Source: an uncultured Desulfobacterium sp.
Lineage (GTDB): Bacteria; Desulfobacterota; Desulfobacteria; Desulfobacterales; Desulfobacteraceae
Reading direction: 5' to 3'
Length of the DNA stretch: 12,608 bases
NCBI GenBank assembly: GCA_937124525.1
Contig: CAKZLA010000125.1
Coordinates: 1-12,608 of the forward strand
Shown: one piece after another, positions 1 through 7,710 of the stretch
Numbering within the stretch: position 1 is the first letter of the stretch
How the letters are laid out: each line of letters starts with the position of its first letter
Made by a program: the position numbers and the translations under genes
Notes under the pieces: model-generated
What the model was told of the DNA's origin: nothing
Database searches by the model: none
What the model saw: the letters and a program-made list of their open reading frames with translations, nothing else

Positions 1-251
1 CTTCTGCCTTAATGGAGCGTGGTGCAAAAAGTGTTTCAGCCTACGTTGTACATGCCGTGTTATCAGGGCCAGCAGTTGAAAATATTGAAGGTTCAGTTTT
101 GAAAGAAGTTGTTGTAACGGATTCAATTCCTGAAAGTTCAGAGGCTAAATCTTGTCCAAAAATTCGTCGAGTTTCTATTTCAAAAATGTTGGGTGAAACA
201 ATACGACGTGTGAATTTAGAAGAGTCTGTAACGGCTTTAATGAAACACTAA
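1..251 (+). CDS. prs: Ribose-phosphate pyrophosphokinase, C-terminal end (5' truncated)
   Basis: The reading frame is open from the window edge (first complete codon at 3) to TAA at 249-251, giving the last ~82 residues of PRPP synthetase. The enzyme transfers diphosphate from ATP to ribose-5-phosphate, making PRPP for nucleotide, histidine and tryptophan synthesis in the cytoplasm. The visible part matches the end of the E. coli protein as I remember it: an ERGAK segment, a Y-x-x-H-A-V-x-S-G-P-A helix-turn, the VVVTDSIP strand, and a closing IRRVNLEESV helix. The PRPP-binding loop and ATP-binding residues lie outside the window. A strong terminator follows at once, so transcription from prs probably ends before rplY. 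The prs-rplY-pth-ychF order is typical of Gammaproteobacteria. Confidence 0.93.
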   Translation, partial: SALMERGAKSVSAYVVHAVLSGPAVENIEGSVLKEVVVTDSIPESSEAKSCPKIRRVSISKMLGETIRRVNLEESVTALMKH

Positions 252-270
252 TTAATAGTTTTACCAATAG

Positions 271-299
271 AAAAAGCACTCTTTTATGAGTGCTTTTTT
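271..299 (+). terminator. Rho-independent terminator after prs
   Basis: The left arm 271-281 (AAAAAGCACTC) pairs perfectly with 288-298 (GAGTGCTTTTT) around a 6-nt loop, and the right arm runs into T294-T299. It sits 20 nt after the prs stop. The A-run on the left also gives the opposite strand a T-tract, so it could work in both directions. Confidence 0.9.
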
Positions 300-415
300 G
301 TTTTATGGCGTTTTATTTATTGATTTAACCTTTATACAAAGTTTTTAGTGCTTTTATTTCAATCGTTTAACCGTGATAAAAGTTAGAAAAAAGTGGTAAA
401 TATGTGAAAGTTAAG

Positions 416-421
416 TATAAT
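416..421 (+). promoter_or_regulatory. Possible sigma70 -10 box of the rplY promoter
   Basis: A perfect TATAAT lies at 416-421, followed by a GC-rich discriminator (GCCCGC at 422-427). Such discriminators are typical of stringently controlled rRNA and ribosomal-protein promoters. No good -35 hexamer is visible 16-18 bp upstream (the best is TGGTAA at 394-399, 3 of 6 matches). It would give a leader of about 110 nt before rplY. Confidence 0.45.
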
Positions 422-431
422 GCCCGCTTCC

Positions 432-455
432 CTCATGTTTGGTCGCGGACATGAG
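432..455 (+). promoter_or_regulatory. Leader hairpin upstream of rplY
   Basis: CTCATGT (432-438) and ACATGAG (449-455) form a perfect 7-bp stem with a 10-nt loop, close to the expected 5' end of the rplY transcript. No T-run follows directly, so it is not an obvious terminator. It could stabilise the RNA or bind a regulator; the sequence shows only the pairing. Confidence 0.35.
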
Positions 456-536
456 ATGTTTTAATTCAGTAGTTTTTAGGCTTTGAGAGCCAAATTTAAT
501 GAAATTATAAAAAACTACGATATTTGGAGAAATCAA

Positions 537-1124
537 ATGAGCCAAAATTGGACAGCAGAAATCCGTACAGAAGAAGGGAAAGGTGCGAGCCGCCGCCTTC
601 GTCATACGGGTAAAGTACCAGCAATTATCTATGGTGCTGGTAAAGATGCAGTATCTGTATCTTTTTCAGGAAACTTCGTTAAAAAAGCATTTGAAAACAG
701 TGATAACTTTAACTCAGTTTTAACTATTGATGTTAACGGTGGTAAAAAAGAATCTTGTGTTGTTAAAGACCTTCAGCGTCACCCTTCAACAGGTTTAGTG
801 TCACACATTGATTTACAACGTGCAGGTAAAGACAACAAGTTAGTTAAGAAAGTTCCACTTAACTTTGTTGGTCAAGCTAAGTCTCCTGGTGTTAAATTAG
901 GTGGCTTAATGTCTTTCTTACAGGTTACTGTTGAAGTTAGCTGTTTAGCTAAAGACCTACCAACTAAGATTGATGTTGATGTTTCAGAAATGGACGCTGG
1001 TACAAGCATGCGTCTTTCTCAGTTAGTTATGCCTAAAGGTGTAGTGATTACCGCTCTATCTCACGGTAATGCTGATTACGACCAATCAGTTGTAAACATT
1101 GGCGCACCTAAGCGTAATGCTTAA
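537..1124 (+). CDS. rplY: 50S ribosomal protein L25, long (CTC/TL5) form
   Basis: A 195-residue protein that binds 5S rRNA in the large ribosomal subunit. The N-terminal ~95 residues match the L25 beta-barrel (RTEEGKGASRRLR, then GKVPAIIYG, later VVKDLQRHPSTGLVSHIDLQR). The remainder is the second beta domain found in the general-stress CTC/TL5 type, which the short ~94-residue E. coli L25 lacks. The frame is open from a TTG at 483, but the ATG at 537 is chosen: it has GGAG at 526-529 with 7-nt spacing, and the family's charged N-terminus begins just after it. It is followed by pth after 66 nt with no terminator, which suggests an rplY-pth unit, the usual gammaproteobacterial arrangement. Confidence 0.93.
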   Translation: MSQNWTAEIRTEEGKGASRRLRHTGKVPAIIYGAGKDAVSVSFSGNFVKKAFENSDNFNSVLTIDVNGGKKESCVVKDLQRHPSTGLVSHIDLQRAGKDNKLVKKVPLNFVGQAKSPGVKLGGLMSFLQVTVEVSCLAKDLPTKIDVDVSEMDAGTSMRLSQLVMPKGVVITALSHGNADYDQSVVNIGAPKRNA

Positions 1125-1190
1125 TCTGTATTTAGTTTAGTTTACTAAGCTAACTACGGATTATTTAATACTGAAAAGAGAGCCGGCGTT

Positions 1191-1766
1191 ATGTCATCTG
1201 TTCAATTAATTGTTGGTCTGGGAAACCCAGGCGATAAGTATGAGCAGACCCGACATAACGCCGGTTTTTGGTTTGTGGACGAAGTTGCTAGACAATATGG
1301 TGTAGAGTTTCGTCCAGAAACCAAATTTCTAGGATTAGCCGCACGTGTTCAATCAAACGGGTTAGATTTTTGGCTTTTAAAGCCAACAACCTTTATGAAC
1401 AGAAGTGGTCAATCTATACAAGCCTTAGCTAAATTCTATAAAATTCCCGTTGAATCAATTCTTGTTGCTCATGATGAACTTGATTTACCTACGGGCACAG
1501 CTAAGTTAAAAAAAGGCGGTGGGCATGGTGGTCATAACGGTTTGCGTGACACAATCGCAGCAATGGGTAAAGAATTTATGCGGTTACGAATTGGAGTTGG
1601 TCATCCAGGTCATAAAGATTTGGTTGTAGATTACGTGCTAAAAAATCCATCAAAAACTGATCGCCAGCTTATTGATGATGCTAGCTATGAAGCCACTAGA
1701 GTGGTACCCGATTTAGTAAACGGTAATTTAGCAAACGCAATGCAAGAACTGCATACTAAAGCATAA
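1191..1766 (+). CDS. pth: Peptidyl-tRNA hydrolase (bacterial Pth)
   Basis: A 191-residue cytoplasmic enzyme that releases tRNA from peptidyl-tRNA dropped by stalled ribosomes. The full-length family pattern is present: GLGNPG (residues 9-14), TRHNAG with catalytic His22, KPTTFMNRSG with Asn70, HDELDLP with Asp95, and GGGHGGHNGLR with Asn116. These correspond to E. coli Asn10, His20, Asn68, Asp93 and Asn114, each shifted by two, so the enzyme should be active. The ATG at 1191 is preceded by a purine-rich AAAAGAGAG stretch (1174-1182). It lies between rplY and ychF, as in many Gammaproteobacteria. Confidence 0.96.
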   Translation: MSSVQLIVGLGNPGDKYEQTRHNAGFWFVDEVARQYGVEFRPETKFLGLAARVQSNGLDFWLLKPTTFMNRSGQSIQALAKFYKIPVESILVAHDELDLPTGTAKLKKGGGHGGHNGLRDTIAAMGKEFMRLRIGVGHPGHKDLVVDYVLKNPSKTDRQLIDDASYEATRVVPDLVNGNLANAMQELHTKA

Positions 1767-1783
1767 GTTTTACACATAACAAT

Positions 1784-1814
1784 TAATCGTTTATTTATTT
1801 CAACTAAACGATTA
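1784..1814 (+). promoter_or_regulatory. AT-rich hairpin between pth and ychF
   Basis: A perfect 10-bp inverted repeat: TAATCGTTTA (1784-1793) pairs with TAAACGATTA (1805-1814) across an 11-nt loop. No clean T-tract follows, so it may be a weak terminator, an attenuator or an mRNA-processing hairpin separating pth from ychF. Confidence 0.45.
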
Positions 1815-1847
1815 TCTCATTATTATTCTGTTCCCAGGAGACACAGT

Positions 1848-3236
1848 ATGGCAATTAAGTGCGGTATCGTCGGTTTACCAAATGTTGGTAAATCAACTCT
1901 ATTTAATGCATTAACTAATGCAGGTATTGAATCAGCCAACTACCCGTTTTGTACTATCGAACCAAACGTAGGTGTTGTCCCTGTTCCGGATGCGCGTGAA
2001 GACGCTTTAGCAGAAATCGTTCAGCCTGAGCGAGTACTCTCTGCAACCGTAGACTTTATGGATATTGCAGGCCTGGTAGAAGGTGCTTCAAAAGGCGAAG
2101 GTCTTGGTAATAAATTTCTAGCAAACATACGAGAAACAGATGCTATTGTTCAAGTGGTTCGTTGTTTTGAAAACGACGATATTGTGCATGTAGCAGGTAA
2201 AGTAGATCCACTTTCTGATATTGAAATTATCAATATGGAACTTATTTTTGCAGATATGGATTCAGTTGAAAAAGCCATTCAAAAGGTACAACGAATTGCT
2301 AAAAGTGGTGATAAAGAAGCCACAGCACGCATGACGATATTGCAAAAAGTCTTAAAAGAGCTAGAGGAAGGTAAACTGGTTCGATTAATGGGATTATCAG
2401 ATGATGAGCTTAAAGAACTAAGAGATCTACATTTATTGACTGTAAAACCCATGATGTATATTGCTAATGTAAATGAAGATGGGTTTGAAAATAACCCACT
2501 TTTAGATTCGGTTAGAACGTTAGCCGATGAGCAAAATGCCATAGTTGTTGCTATTTGCGCCTCTTTAGAAGAAGAAATTGCCGAACTTGACGATGAAGAT
2601 AAAGCCGATTTTAAAATCAAGGCCAAGCAGTTTGTCAAAATATATGGGCAGATGGCATCAATTATGCCTTACGAAATTGTGGCTTGGGAAAAGTTATTCT
2701 GGTTTTTAAAATTTCTTATTCCCAAACTGATTGTCAAGGACCCCAGGGCAGATGAGATTGATGAATTGCTGAACTCGGTGGATCTGTCCTCCTATGGATT
2801 GCAGCGTGTGAAACTGAGCCAGCACATCCGGCTGGATGAAGATGAAATACAGCAAGATCCCCAGAATCCAAATCCACGTGGTGCCCATGGCGGGGATGAG
2901 GATCATGACCCCTTGGATGATATTATTCTAAATTTCAATGAACGCTGGTTCCAGGGCTGGAGTGCCACACCCCAGGAGCAGCGGGTTAAATTCTTAAATA
3001 TTGCGGATAATATTAAGGCCCACCCTGATTTTGATGAAAAATATCAAAACAATCAGGACTCTGATAACCGGAATCTGGCATTTCAGAAAATATTTGATGA
3101 TGTCATGCTTAAAAATCGGCGAAGTGAATTGGAACTATACAAACTGCTGGCAAGTGATGCTGCGTTCAAGTCTGCAATGCAGCAAAGTCTGAGAGACGTT
3201 GTTGATAATAACCGGAGAGACACTGCGCATGGATGA
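1848..3236 (+). CDS. Chimeric ORF: YchF GTPase N-terminus fused to HsdR C-terminus
   Basis: One 462-codon frame made of two unrelated proteins. Residues 1-~255 are YchF/OLA1, an Obg-family nucleotide-binding translation factor: P-loop GLPNVGKST (9-17), switch region with the CTIEPN element (35-40), DIAGLV (72-77), and base-specificity NVNE (208-210 region), ending at the AELDDED acidic segment. Native YchF (about 363 residues) would continue for ~105 residues, including the TGS domain; all of that is missing. From about residue 256 the sequence is the C-terminus of a type I restriction HsdR. The start has AGGAG at 1836-1840. The join falls in frame with no stop, but codon use changes there, so this is more likely an assembly chimera or recombination scar than a functional fusion. 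The parts are certain; the biological reality of the fusion is doubtful. Confidence 0.85.
   Translation: MAIKCGIVGLPNVGKSTLFNALTNAGIESANYPFCTIEPNVGVVPVPDAREDALAEIVQPERVLSATVDFMDIAGLVEGASKGEGLGNKFLANIRETDAIVQVVRCFENDDIVHVAGKVDPLSDIEIINMELIFADMDSVEKAIQKVQRIAKSGDKEATARMTILQKVLKELEEGKLVRLMGLSDDELKELRDLHLLTVKPMMYIANVNEDGFENNPLLDSVRTLADEQNAIVVAICASLEEEIAELDDEDKADFKIKAKQFVKIYGQMASIMPYEIVAWEKLFWFLKFLIPKLIVKDPRADEIDELLNSVDLSSYGLQRVKLSQHIRLDEDEIQQDPQNPNPRGAHGGDEDHDPLDDIILNFNERWFQGWSATPQEQRVKFLNIADNIKAHPDFDEKYQNNQDSDNRNLAFQKIFDDVMLKNRRSELELYKLLASDAAFKSAMQQSLRDVVDNNRRDTAHG
2601..2630. other. Junction between gammaproteobacterial and Desulfobacterota-like DNA
   Basis: Up to the codons for DEDKADF (ending at 2612) the product follows YchF; from [10 protein letters not shown] (2619 on) it follows HsdR. 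KADFK could belong to either family, so a short microhomology (near 2604-2615, GCCGATTTTAAA) is possible. Left of it the DNA is AT-rich with TTA leucines; right of it CTG, GCC and CCC codons increase over the following ~100 nt. Confidence 0.8.
2613..3236 (+). pseudogene. hsdR: 3' fragment of type I restriction subunit HsdR
   Basis: About 207 codons match the C-terminal, HsdM-interacting end of type I restriction HsdR proteins: [64 protein letters not shown] and [16 protein letters not shown]. This region follows the nuclease and the ATP-dependent DNA translocase domains in a full HsdR of roughly 900-1100 residues; both domains are absent here because ychF sequence stands in their place. In its native setting the gene would be the motor and nuclease of a restriction-modification complex. 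It ends at TGA 3234-3236, overlapping the next gene by 8 nt (ATGGATGA), so the two were probably translationally coupled. No hsdM or hsdS is visible. Confidence 0.85.
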
Positions 3237-4662
3237 ATATACTTTTAATTGCAGCTGTATTACCGAAAGCATAGAGGGTCTGCAAGAAGGCCTGACCCAT
3301 TTTTCCGGGCCCAGTCGGACAGCCGTGATTTACGCTATTAAACCCGAAGATCCCATATACATTTATGATCCGCAAAATCTTCTGGCCGGTCATGAGCCCA
3401 AAATTAAAGAATTGTATCTTGATGGGGATGCATGGCGAAAGAGAATTGATCTTTGCTATGACAAAAAAAAGTTCAGCAATCTCGTCCCGGAAAAAAACCT
3501 GGAACTGGCCGGACTTATTTCATGTGGCGGGTGTTCAAGTTCTGTTGTTTATCAAATGTGGTTTACCGAACATCATCCGGATATGTGCGCCATCGGCCCC
3601 ACGGAAAGGTGGCTGGAGCAGGCGGTCTGGAGGGTTTCCCATGATATCGCCAATGAAGAGGAGCTGTACACCGGAATTTCAGGGGGTTTTTTGAAAGAAT
3701 ATGCCACCCATGCGGTCAGAGATTATCTGGTGGACGAAATGAATGTTATGCTCGGATGGGATACACAGGTCCGGGTATATCCGATTCTGGAAGCCGTGCT
3801 CAAAATATCCAGAACCCCTGAAGAAGGGGCATGGCCAAAGGGCAAATTGCTTTTTGCGGAAAAGCACTCCCTTGGCAAAATGAAATTTATGATAAAGTTT
3901 CCCAAGGCAGAACAACCTTTATTGGAGAATGTTAAGCATATTAGAAAACTCCTCCAGGCCGTTGAAAACTCAGATCGGAAACTGGTGGCAGATGAAAAAA
4001 ATATCATCGGCATCATCAAGGGGGACAATCTTGATTTTTCCATCACTGCCGATTTTAAAGGTCGATATGGCTTTTTAAAACTCAATGAAAATAAAGTGTG
4101 CTCTTTTTCAGATGGCAGTTTTAAGTCAACTACACGTAACGCAAAGCTTGTGCAGGTTGAAGAGGTGTTGCTGGACTCTGATATGAATCCTGTAGATGTG
4201 TCGACGTTATTTAAAATTATTTCCGGGATTGTTCACAGTGCTGCCAGGCAGCGGCATGGCTGCAGCATTGTTGTTGACCTGAATGAGACTCCTATCTTTA
4301 TTGGTGGTAATTCGGTTGAGCCCCCCCTTGAACTTGAAAATTATGACGATCTGGAGTTGGCCAAATCTTTGTCCCGGGTGGATGGTGCTCTGCACTTAGG
4401 GGCTGACTTGAAACTGCACAGATTTGCCTGTCTTTTGGACGGCGATTATGTGTCCAGTGAAAACAGAGCCCGGGGAGCCCGGTTTAATTCAGCGCTTCGG
4501 TTCACGGCAAAGCATGAAAAGATCATTGTTATTGTGGTCTCTTCTGATGCACCTGTCTCAGTCATGATGGACGGCATTGTGCTGGATAACAAATGGTGGC
4601 TGAAACCTTCCATGGTTTGCAATGCACCTGTGCTGCTTGAAGAATGGGTTACAACCTCTTAA
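3229..4662 (+). CDS. DisA_N/DAC-like putative nucleotide sensor protein (DACNV-type)
   Basis: A 477-residue soluble protein. The C-terminal third (~325-440) resembles the DisA_N diadenylate cyclase fold: a HGCSIVVDL strand (343-351), a VDGALHL segment with DGA at 385-387, and an [14 protein letters not shown] segment (412-425) where active cyclases carry RHR. The N-terminal half has conserved-looking blocks: CGGC (99-102), PTERWLE (124-130), [16 protein letters not shown] (137-152) and [10 protein letters not shown] recall this layout from proteins named 'putative sensor domain DACNV-containing', predicted in comparative-genomic work to belong to nucleotide-based conflict systems. ATG 3229 is chosen over the upstream TTG at 3199: GGAGA lies at 3214-3218 and the start overlaps the hsdR stop, implying coupled expression with a restriction enzyme. 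The RHR change to RFN makes canonical c-di-AMP synthesis uncertain; it may bind or sense a nucleotide instead. No activity is proven. Confidence 0.72.
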   Translation: MDEYTFNCSCITESIEGLQEGLTHFSGPSRTAVIYAIKPEDPIYIYDPQNLLAGHEPKIKELYLDGDAWRKRIDLCYDKKKFSNLVPEKNLELAGLISCGGCSSSVVYQMWFTEHHPDMCAIGPTERWLEQAVWRVSHDIANEEELYTGISGGFLKEYATHAVRDYLVDEMNVMLGWDTQVRVYPILEAVLKISRTPEEGAWPKGKLLFAEKHSLGKMKFMIKFPKAEQPLLENVKHIRKLLQAVENSDRKLVADEKNIIGIIKGDNLDFSITADFKGRYGFLKLNENKVCSFSDGSFKSTTRNAKLVQVEEVLLDSDMNPVDVSTLFKIISGIVHSAARQRHGCSIVVDLNETPIFIGGNSVEPPLELENYDDLELAKSLSRVDGALHLGADLKLHRFACLLDGDYVSSENRARGARFNSALRFTAKHEKIIVIVVSSDAPVSVMMDGIVLDNKWWLKPSMVCNAPVLLEEWVTTS

Positions 4663-4948
4663 AAAACTTTGATTTTTGTTTGAGTTCTTCGGGCACTCTG
4701 TTTTCATCCTCACTCTTTTTTTAATTTATCTGAATCTATGAAGAGAATGAGATTAAGAAACCATGGACATTATATGCCTCTCACTCGATGTTTAAGTTTT
4801 TTTTAAAGGCCTAATATTATTAAATAATATTGCTTGGTTTAAAAAAATAAATATCTCTGTGGCACGTTTTTCAAATGAATAATATCAATAAGTTATATTT
4901 TTTTTGTAATTTTGCGTCACAAAAAAATATCAAATTTAAGCATAGTGT
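4663..4948. other. AT-rich intergenic region between convergent genes
   Basis: This ~286-nt spacer lies between the ends of the DAC-like gene (plus) and corA (minus). It is rich in A and T runs and holds a perfect palindrome, AATATTATT-A-AATAATATT (4813-4831). No GC-rich terminator stem was found for either gene; T-runs on both strands may serve for termination. No gene was recognised. Confidence 0.5.
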
Positions 4949-6013
4949 TTACAACCACCGCTTTCGTTTAAAATAAATGAGAAGTGCCCCGGCCACTAAG
5001 ACCAGAACTACCCAGAAAATAAAATAACTATACTTATAATGCAATTCAGGAAAGTACTCGAAATTTGTACCATAAATTCCTGCGATAAAGGTGAGGGGAA
5101 TAAATATGGCAGCAAATATGGTCAGCACCTTCATGATATCATTCATTCGATTTGCCATCACCGAATTGTATATGTTGAGGTGATCGGTTAAAAGGTCCCT
5201 GTATGTGTCGATGGCTTCTGTTGCCTGGCTGATCAGATCCTGGAGGTCCTTTAGAAAAGGAAATGTATTTTCATGGAACAGATCGTTGTCCAGCCGGGAG
5301 AGCTTAAGAATGGCCTCCCTTGCCGGTCGGATTGACTTCCTCAAATAATTAATTTCCTGTTTAAATGAGCTTATTTTCTCCATGACCGAATTGTCATGCC
5401 CCGCCAGGATCACCTCCTCCAGGTCCTCAATCTTCTCCCCTATTATTTCAATAATATAAATGTAATTATCCACCACGGTATCTAAAAGAGCATGGGCGAG
5501 ATAATCCGGCCCGGATACCCGAATGCGTGATTTCTGCCGCCGGATTCTTTCCCTGACGGGTTGAAACACGTCCCCGACCTGCTCCTGGAAGGTCAGCACA
5601 AACTTGTCACCCAGGATAATACTCAATTGCTGGTTTACGATGGTCTGGTTTTTTGTATCAAATCGAATCATCTTTAATACAATGAAAACATAGGTATCAA
5701 ATTCTTCAATTTTAGGCCTTTGACCCGTGTTTAGGATATCCTCCATCACAAGTGGGTGCAATTCAAAAATATGCCCCACTTCCCTTATGAGTTCAATGTC
5801 ATGGAGGCCGTTTATGTTGAGCCATGTCACTGTTTCTTTATTTTTATAATGAGAGCCATCTTTAATGTCCAATAGCTCCTGTTCTGTGAGGCGTTCAGAA
5901 TCGTAGTCAATAACCCGGGCCTCCACCGCTTCCATCTTCTTGGTACCTATGAAGACCAGGCTGCCGGGGCTTTGCCCATGACTTTCTTCCCTTTTTTTTA
6001 AAAAACGTGCCAT
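4949..6013 (-). CDS. corA: CorA-family magnesium/divalent cation channel (GTN variant)
   Basis: A 354-residue inner-membrane protein of the CorA family, which forms pentameric channels for Mg2+ (also Co2+ or Ni2+). The soluble N-terminal funnel domain (to ~290) has the family pattern: TWLNINGLHD, FELHPLVMEDILNTGQRPK, QLSIILGDKFVLTFQE and the long stalk helix with NEINYLRKSIRP-like and HLNIYNSVMANRMNDIMKVLT segments. Two C-terminal membrane helices follow (~294-314 and ~328-348), linked by GTNFEYFPEL and ending in a basic tail KRKRWL. The signature GMN is GTN here (residues 315-317). The start at 6013 has a perfect AGGAGG (minus strand, 6021-6026) with 7-nt spacing. Length is close to the family norm. 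It points away from the aldolase gene, so both share the upstream region. Confidence 0.93.
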   Translation of the reverse strand: MARFLKKREESHGQSPGSLVFIGTKKMEAVEARVIDYDSERLTEQELLDIKDGSHYKNKETVTWLNINGLHDIELIREVGHIFELHPLVMEDILNTGQRPKIEEFDTYVFIVLKMIRFDTKNQTIVNQQLSIILGDKFVLTFQEQVGDVFQPVRERIRRQKSRIRVSGPDYLAHALLDTVVDNYIYIIEIIGEKIEDLEEVILAGHDNSVMEKISSFKQEINYLRKSIRPAREAILKLSRLDNDLFHENTFPFLKDLQDLISQATEAIDTYRDLLTDHLNIYNSVMANRMNDIMKVLTIFAAIFIPLTFIAGIYGTNFEYFPELHYKYSYFIFWVVLVLVAGALLIYFKRKRWL

Positions 6014-6047
6014 AAGAACACCTCCTTTTGGGACTAAATGAGCTTGA

Positions 6048-6188
6048 TTAATATTTCGTGCCGTTTAAAATGTAATCAGCCATCGGATACCGGAATTTCA
6101 TGTTTTTTTCATAGTAGCATGCTTTGGCAAGTACATTCTCAAGGGCAAAAGTCCTGGTTTTTGCAGTTTTGACTGCCGCGCAGTGAGA
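6048..6188 (-). pseudogene. Possible relic of a gene end upstream of corA
   Basis: A minus-strand frame of 46 codons between two in-frame stops (6189-6191 and 6048-6050) reads like protein: TFALENVLAKACYYEKNMKF followed by RYPMADYILNGTKY and a stop. It has no start codon with a ribosome binding site and I do not recognise it. It ends 34 nt before corA on the same strand, which would suit the eroded 3' end of a neighbouring gene. Chance is a real alternative at this length. Confidence 0.22.
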
Positions 6189-6304
6189 TTAAAATTTAAC
6201 ACAATGGTTATCTCCCGGGGGTGATATGGTGATTCCGCTACCATAGAGCCCATGAAGTTTTAAACAGGATATAAGAGTATTGGGCCATTGATTTAAAAAA
6301 TCAC

Positions 6305-6333
6305 TTGATCTTGTCGTACAGGCAAAATATATT
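6305..6333 (+). promoter_or_regulatory. Possible sigma70 promoter for the aldolase gene
   Basis: TTGATC (6305-6310) and TATATT (6328-6333) are separated by exactly 17 bp and match the consensus at 4 of 6 and 5 of 6 positions. Transcription would start near 6340 and leave a ~165-nt leader. It is the best match I saw in the ~490-nt divergent corA/aldolase spacer (6014-6503), which otherwise shows only the possible relic frame at its corA end. Confidence 0.35.
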
Positions 6334-6503
6334 GTAAGGAACATCTGTTTCTCTATGCCTTGTCTTATCTCAATACGTTCTAAGTATCTCCATGTCATAT
6401 ATGTGATGTAGAAAGACACCATCTGCCCCCGGATAACATTTCCAGGGAAAAAATGAAAGTCAACATAACCCAATATTTTTTAATAAGAGAGGGGAAAAAG
6501 ATC

Positions 6504-7553
6504 ATGGAACAAATTACAAACCTGCTTGGAGAAGATTCTAAATTTTTGCTGGAACATACCTGCAACACAATAAAGAAAGAAACGCTTCACCTGCCGGGGC
6601 CTGATTTCATTGACAGGGTCATGGCCCCCACAGACAGGAACAACAATGTTCTTCGAAACCTTCAATCCGTATTTGACCACGGACGTCTGGGTAAAACAGG
6701 ATATCTGTCCATCCTGCCCGTTGATCAGGGAATTGAGCATAGTGGCGGCGCATCTTTTGCCCCCAACCCAATATATTTTGATCCTGAAAATATTGTCAAA
6801 CTGGCCATTGAGGGGGGCTGCAATGCCGTTGCCTCCACCCTGGGAGTGCTGGGTTCAGTGTCCAGGAAATATGCACATAAAATTCCTTTTATTGTTAAAA
6901 TAAACCATAACGAACTGCTCTCCTATCCCAATGGGTATGATCAGAAGATGTTTGCTTCCGTTGACCAGGCGTTCAACATGGGGGCATCTGCTGTGGGGGC
7001 CACCATTTATTATGGTTCACAGGAATCAGGACGGCAGATTCTTGAGGTCTCAAAAGCCTTTGAGAGGGCCCACGAACTTGGAATGTTCACCATCCTCTGG
7101 TGCTATCTTAGAAACAATGCATTTAAAAAAGATGGAAAAGATTACCATGCAGCGGCTGATCTCACGGGCCAGGCCAATCATCTTGGTGTCACCATCGCTG
7201 CGGATATCATCAAGCAGAAATTGCCTGACTCCAACGGTGGTTTCACGGCCCTAAATTTCGGAAAAACCGACCCCAGGGTTTACAGTGAACTGACAACGGA
7301 TCACCCCGTGGACCTCACCCGATATCAGGTGGCCAACTGCTACATGGGAAGGATCGGCCTTATTAACTCAGGGGGCGCCAGTGGCAGTGATGATATAAAA
7401 GATGCCGTGAAAACTGCCGTTATAAACAAACGTGCTGGCGGCATGGGGCTTATTTCGGGAAGGAAAGCATTTCAAAAACCCATGGATCAAGGCGTGAAAA
7501 TTCTCAACGCCATTCAGGATGTCTATCTTGAGAAGAAAATATCCATCGCGTAA
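6504..7553 (+). CDS. fbaB: Class I fructose-bisphosphate aldolase, DhnA/FbaB type
   Basis: A 349-residue cytoplasmic enzyme that reversibly cleaves fructose-1,6-bisphosphate to DHAP and glyceraldehyde-3-phosphate in glycolysis and gluconeogenesis. The sequence is very like E. coli FbaB along its whole length: [113 protein letters not shown] and [17 protein letters not shown]. Lys237 in ADIIKQK is the expected Schiff-base lysine, by analogy with the archaeal enzyme. The ATG at 6504 is preferred over 6453: a GAGAGGGG Shine-Dalgarno (6487-6494) precedes it, and MEQITNLLG aligns with the E. coli start. It appears monocistronic. It uses Schiff-base chemistry and needs no metal, unlike class II FbaA. 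Confidence 0.95.
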   Translation: MEQITNLLGEDSKFLLEHTCNTIKKETLHLPGPDFIDRVMAPTDRNNNVLRNLQSVFDHGRLGKTGYLSILPVDQGIEHSGGASFAPNPIYFDPENIVKLAIEGGCNAVASTLGVLGSVSRKYAHKIPFIVKINHNELLSYPNGYDQKMFASVDQAFNMGASAVGATIYYGSQESGRQILEVSKAFERAHELGMFTILWCYLRNNAFKKDGKDYHAAADLTGQANHLGVTIAADIIKQKLPDSNGGFTALNFGKTDPRVYSELTTDHPVDLTRYQVANCYMGRIGLINSGGASGSDDIKDAVKTAVINKRAGGMGLISGRKAFQKPMDQGVKILNAIQDVYLEKKISIA

Positions 7554-7568
7554 GAAAACATGGCTCAT

Positions 7569-7656
7569 CACGGATTTGTGTGAAAGTTCATAGCTGCGGC
7601 TGTGTAAACACTTGGAATTGCGTACAAAAATTATACCTAAATCACACTAATCCGCG
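7569..7656. repeat. Imperfect inverted repeat downstream of the aldolase gene
   Basis: CACGGATTTGTGTGA (7569-7583) is repeated inverted as TCACACTAATCCGCG (7642-7656), with 13 of 15 positions pairing across a 58-nt spacer. It begins 15 nt after the aldolase stop. It could be a large RNA hairpin or the ends of a small non-autonomous element; no flanking target duplication was evident. Confidence 0.4.
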
Positions 7657-7692
7657 AAGACCCGAAAACATTAAAGCTCATTGTAAGGAAAC

Positions 7693-7710
7693 GGACGTCT
7701 TTGGACGTCC
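7693..7710 (+). terminator. Short GC-rich hairpin, possible weak terminator
   Basis: GGACGTC (7693-7699) pairs with GACGTCC (7704-7710) around a TTTG loop, followed by only TTC. A second small hairpin, AGGCTG-TAA-CAGCCT, lies at 7733-7747. Together they occupy the spacer between the aldolase and M48 genes; without a T-tract, termination is uncertain. Confidence 0.35.

Noticed and set aside
483..536. N-terminal extension of rplY from a TTG codon at 483
   Set aside because: The ATG at 537 has a GGAG at proper spacing and matches the family start; the extension is AT-rich leader sequence with no Shine-Dalgarno.
1848..3236. YchF-HsdR as a genuine new fusion protein
   Set aside because: The join removes the whole TGS domain and all HsdR catalytic domains, coincides with a change in codon use and likely phylum, and leaves no domain combination with an obvious function.
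3229..4662. Annotation as a true DisA DNA-integrity scanning protein
   Set aside because: The DAC-like domain is C-terminal, not N-terminal; the DisA linker and HhH DNA-binding domains are missing, and RHR is altered.
4649..4735. Short minus-strand frame reading [18 protein letters not shown] near the end of the DAC-like gene
   Set aside because: About 24 codons, no start codon, partly overlapping the DAC-like gene; too short to separate from chance in AT-rich DNA.
4813..4831. Perfect palindrome AATATTATT-A-AATAATATT as an operator
   Set aside because: It lies between convergent gene ends, away from any promoter, and pure A/T palindromes occur often by chance in such sequence.
6189..6473. 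94-codon minus-strand frame in the corA/aldolase spacer
   Set aside because: The amino acid mix is unlike a real protein, there is no ribosome binding site and no recognisable motif. Only the separate frame after its stop (6048-6188) looked protein-like.
6453..6503. Upstream ATG for the aldolase at 6453
   Set aside because: The extra 17 residues do not match FbaB, and the purine-rich binding site sits just before the ATG at 6504.
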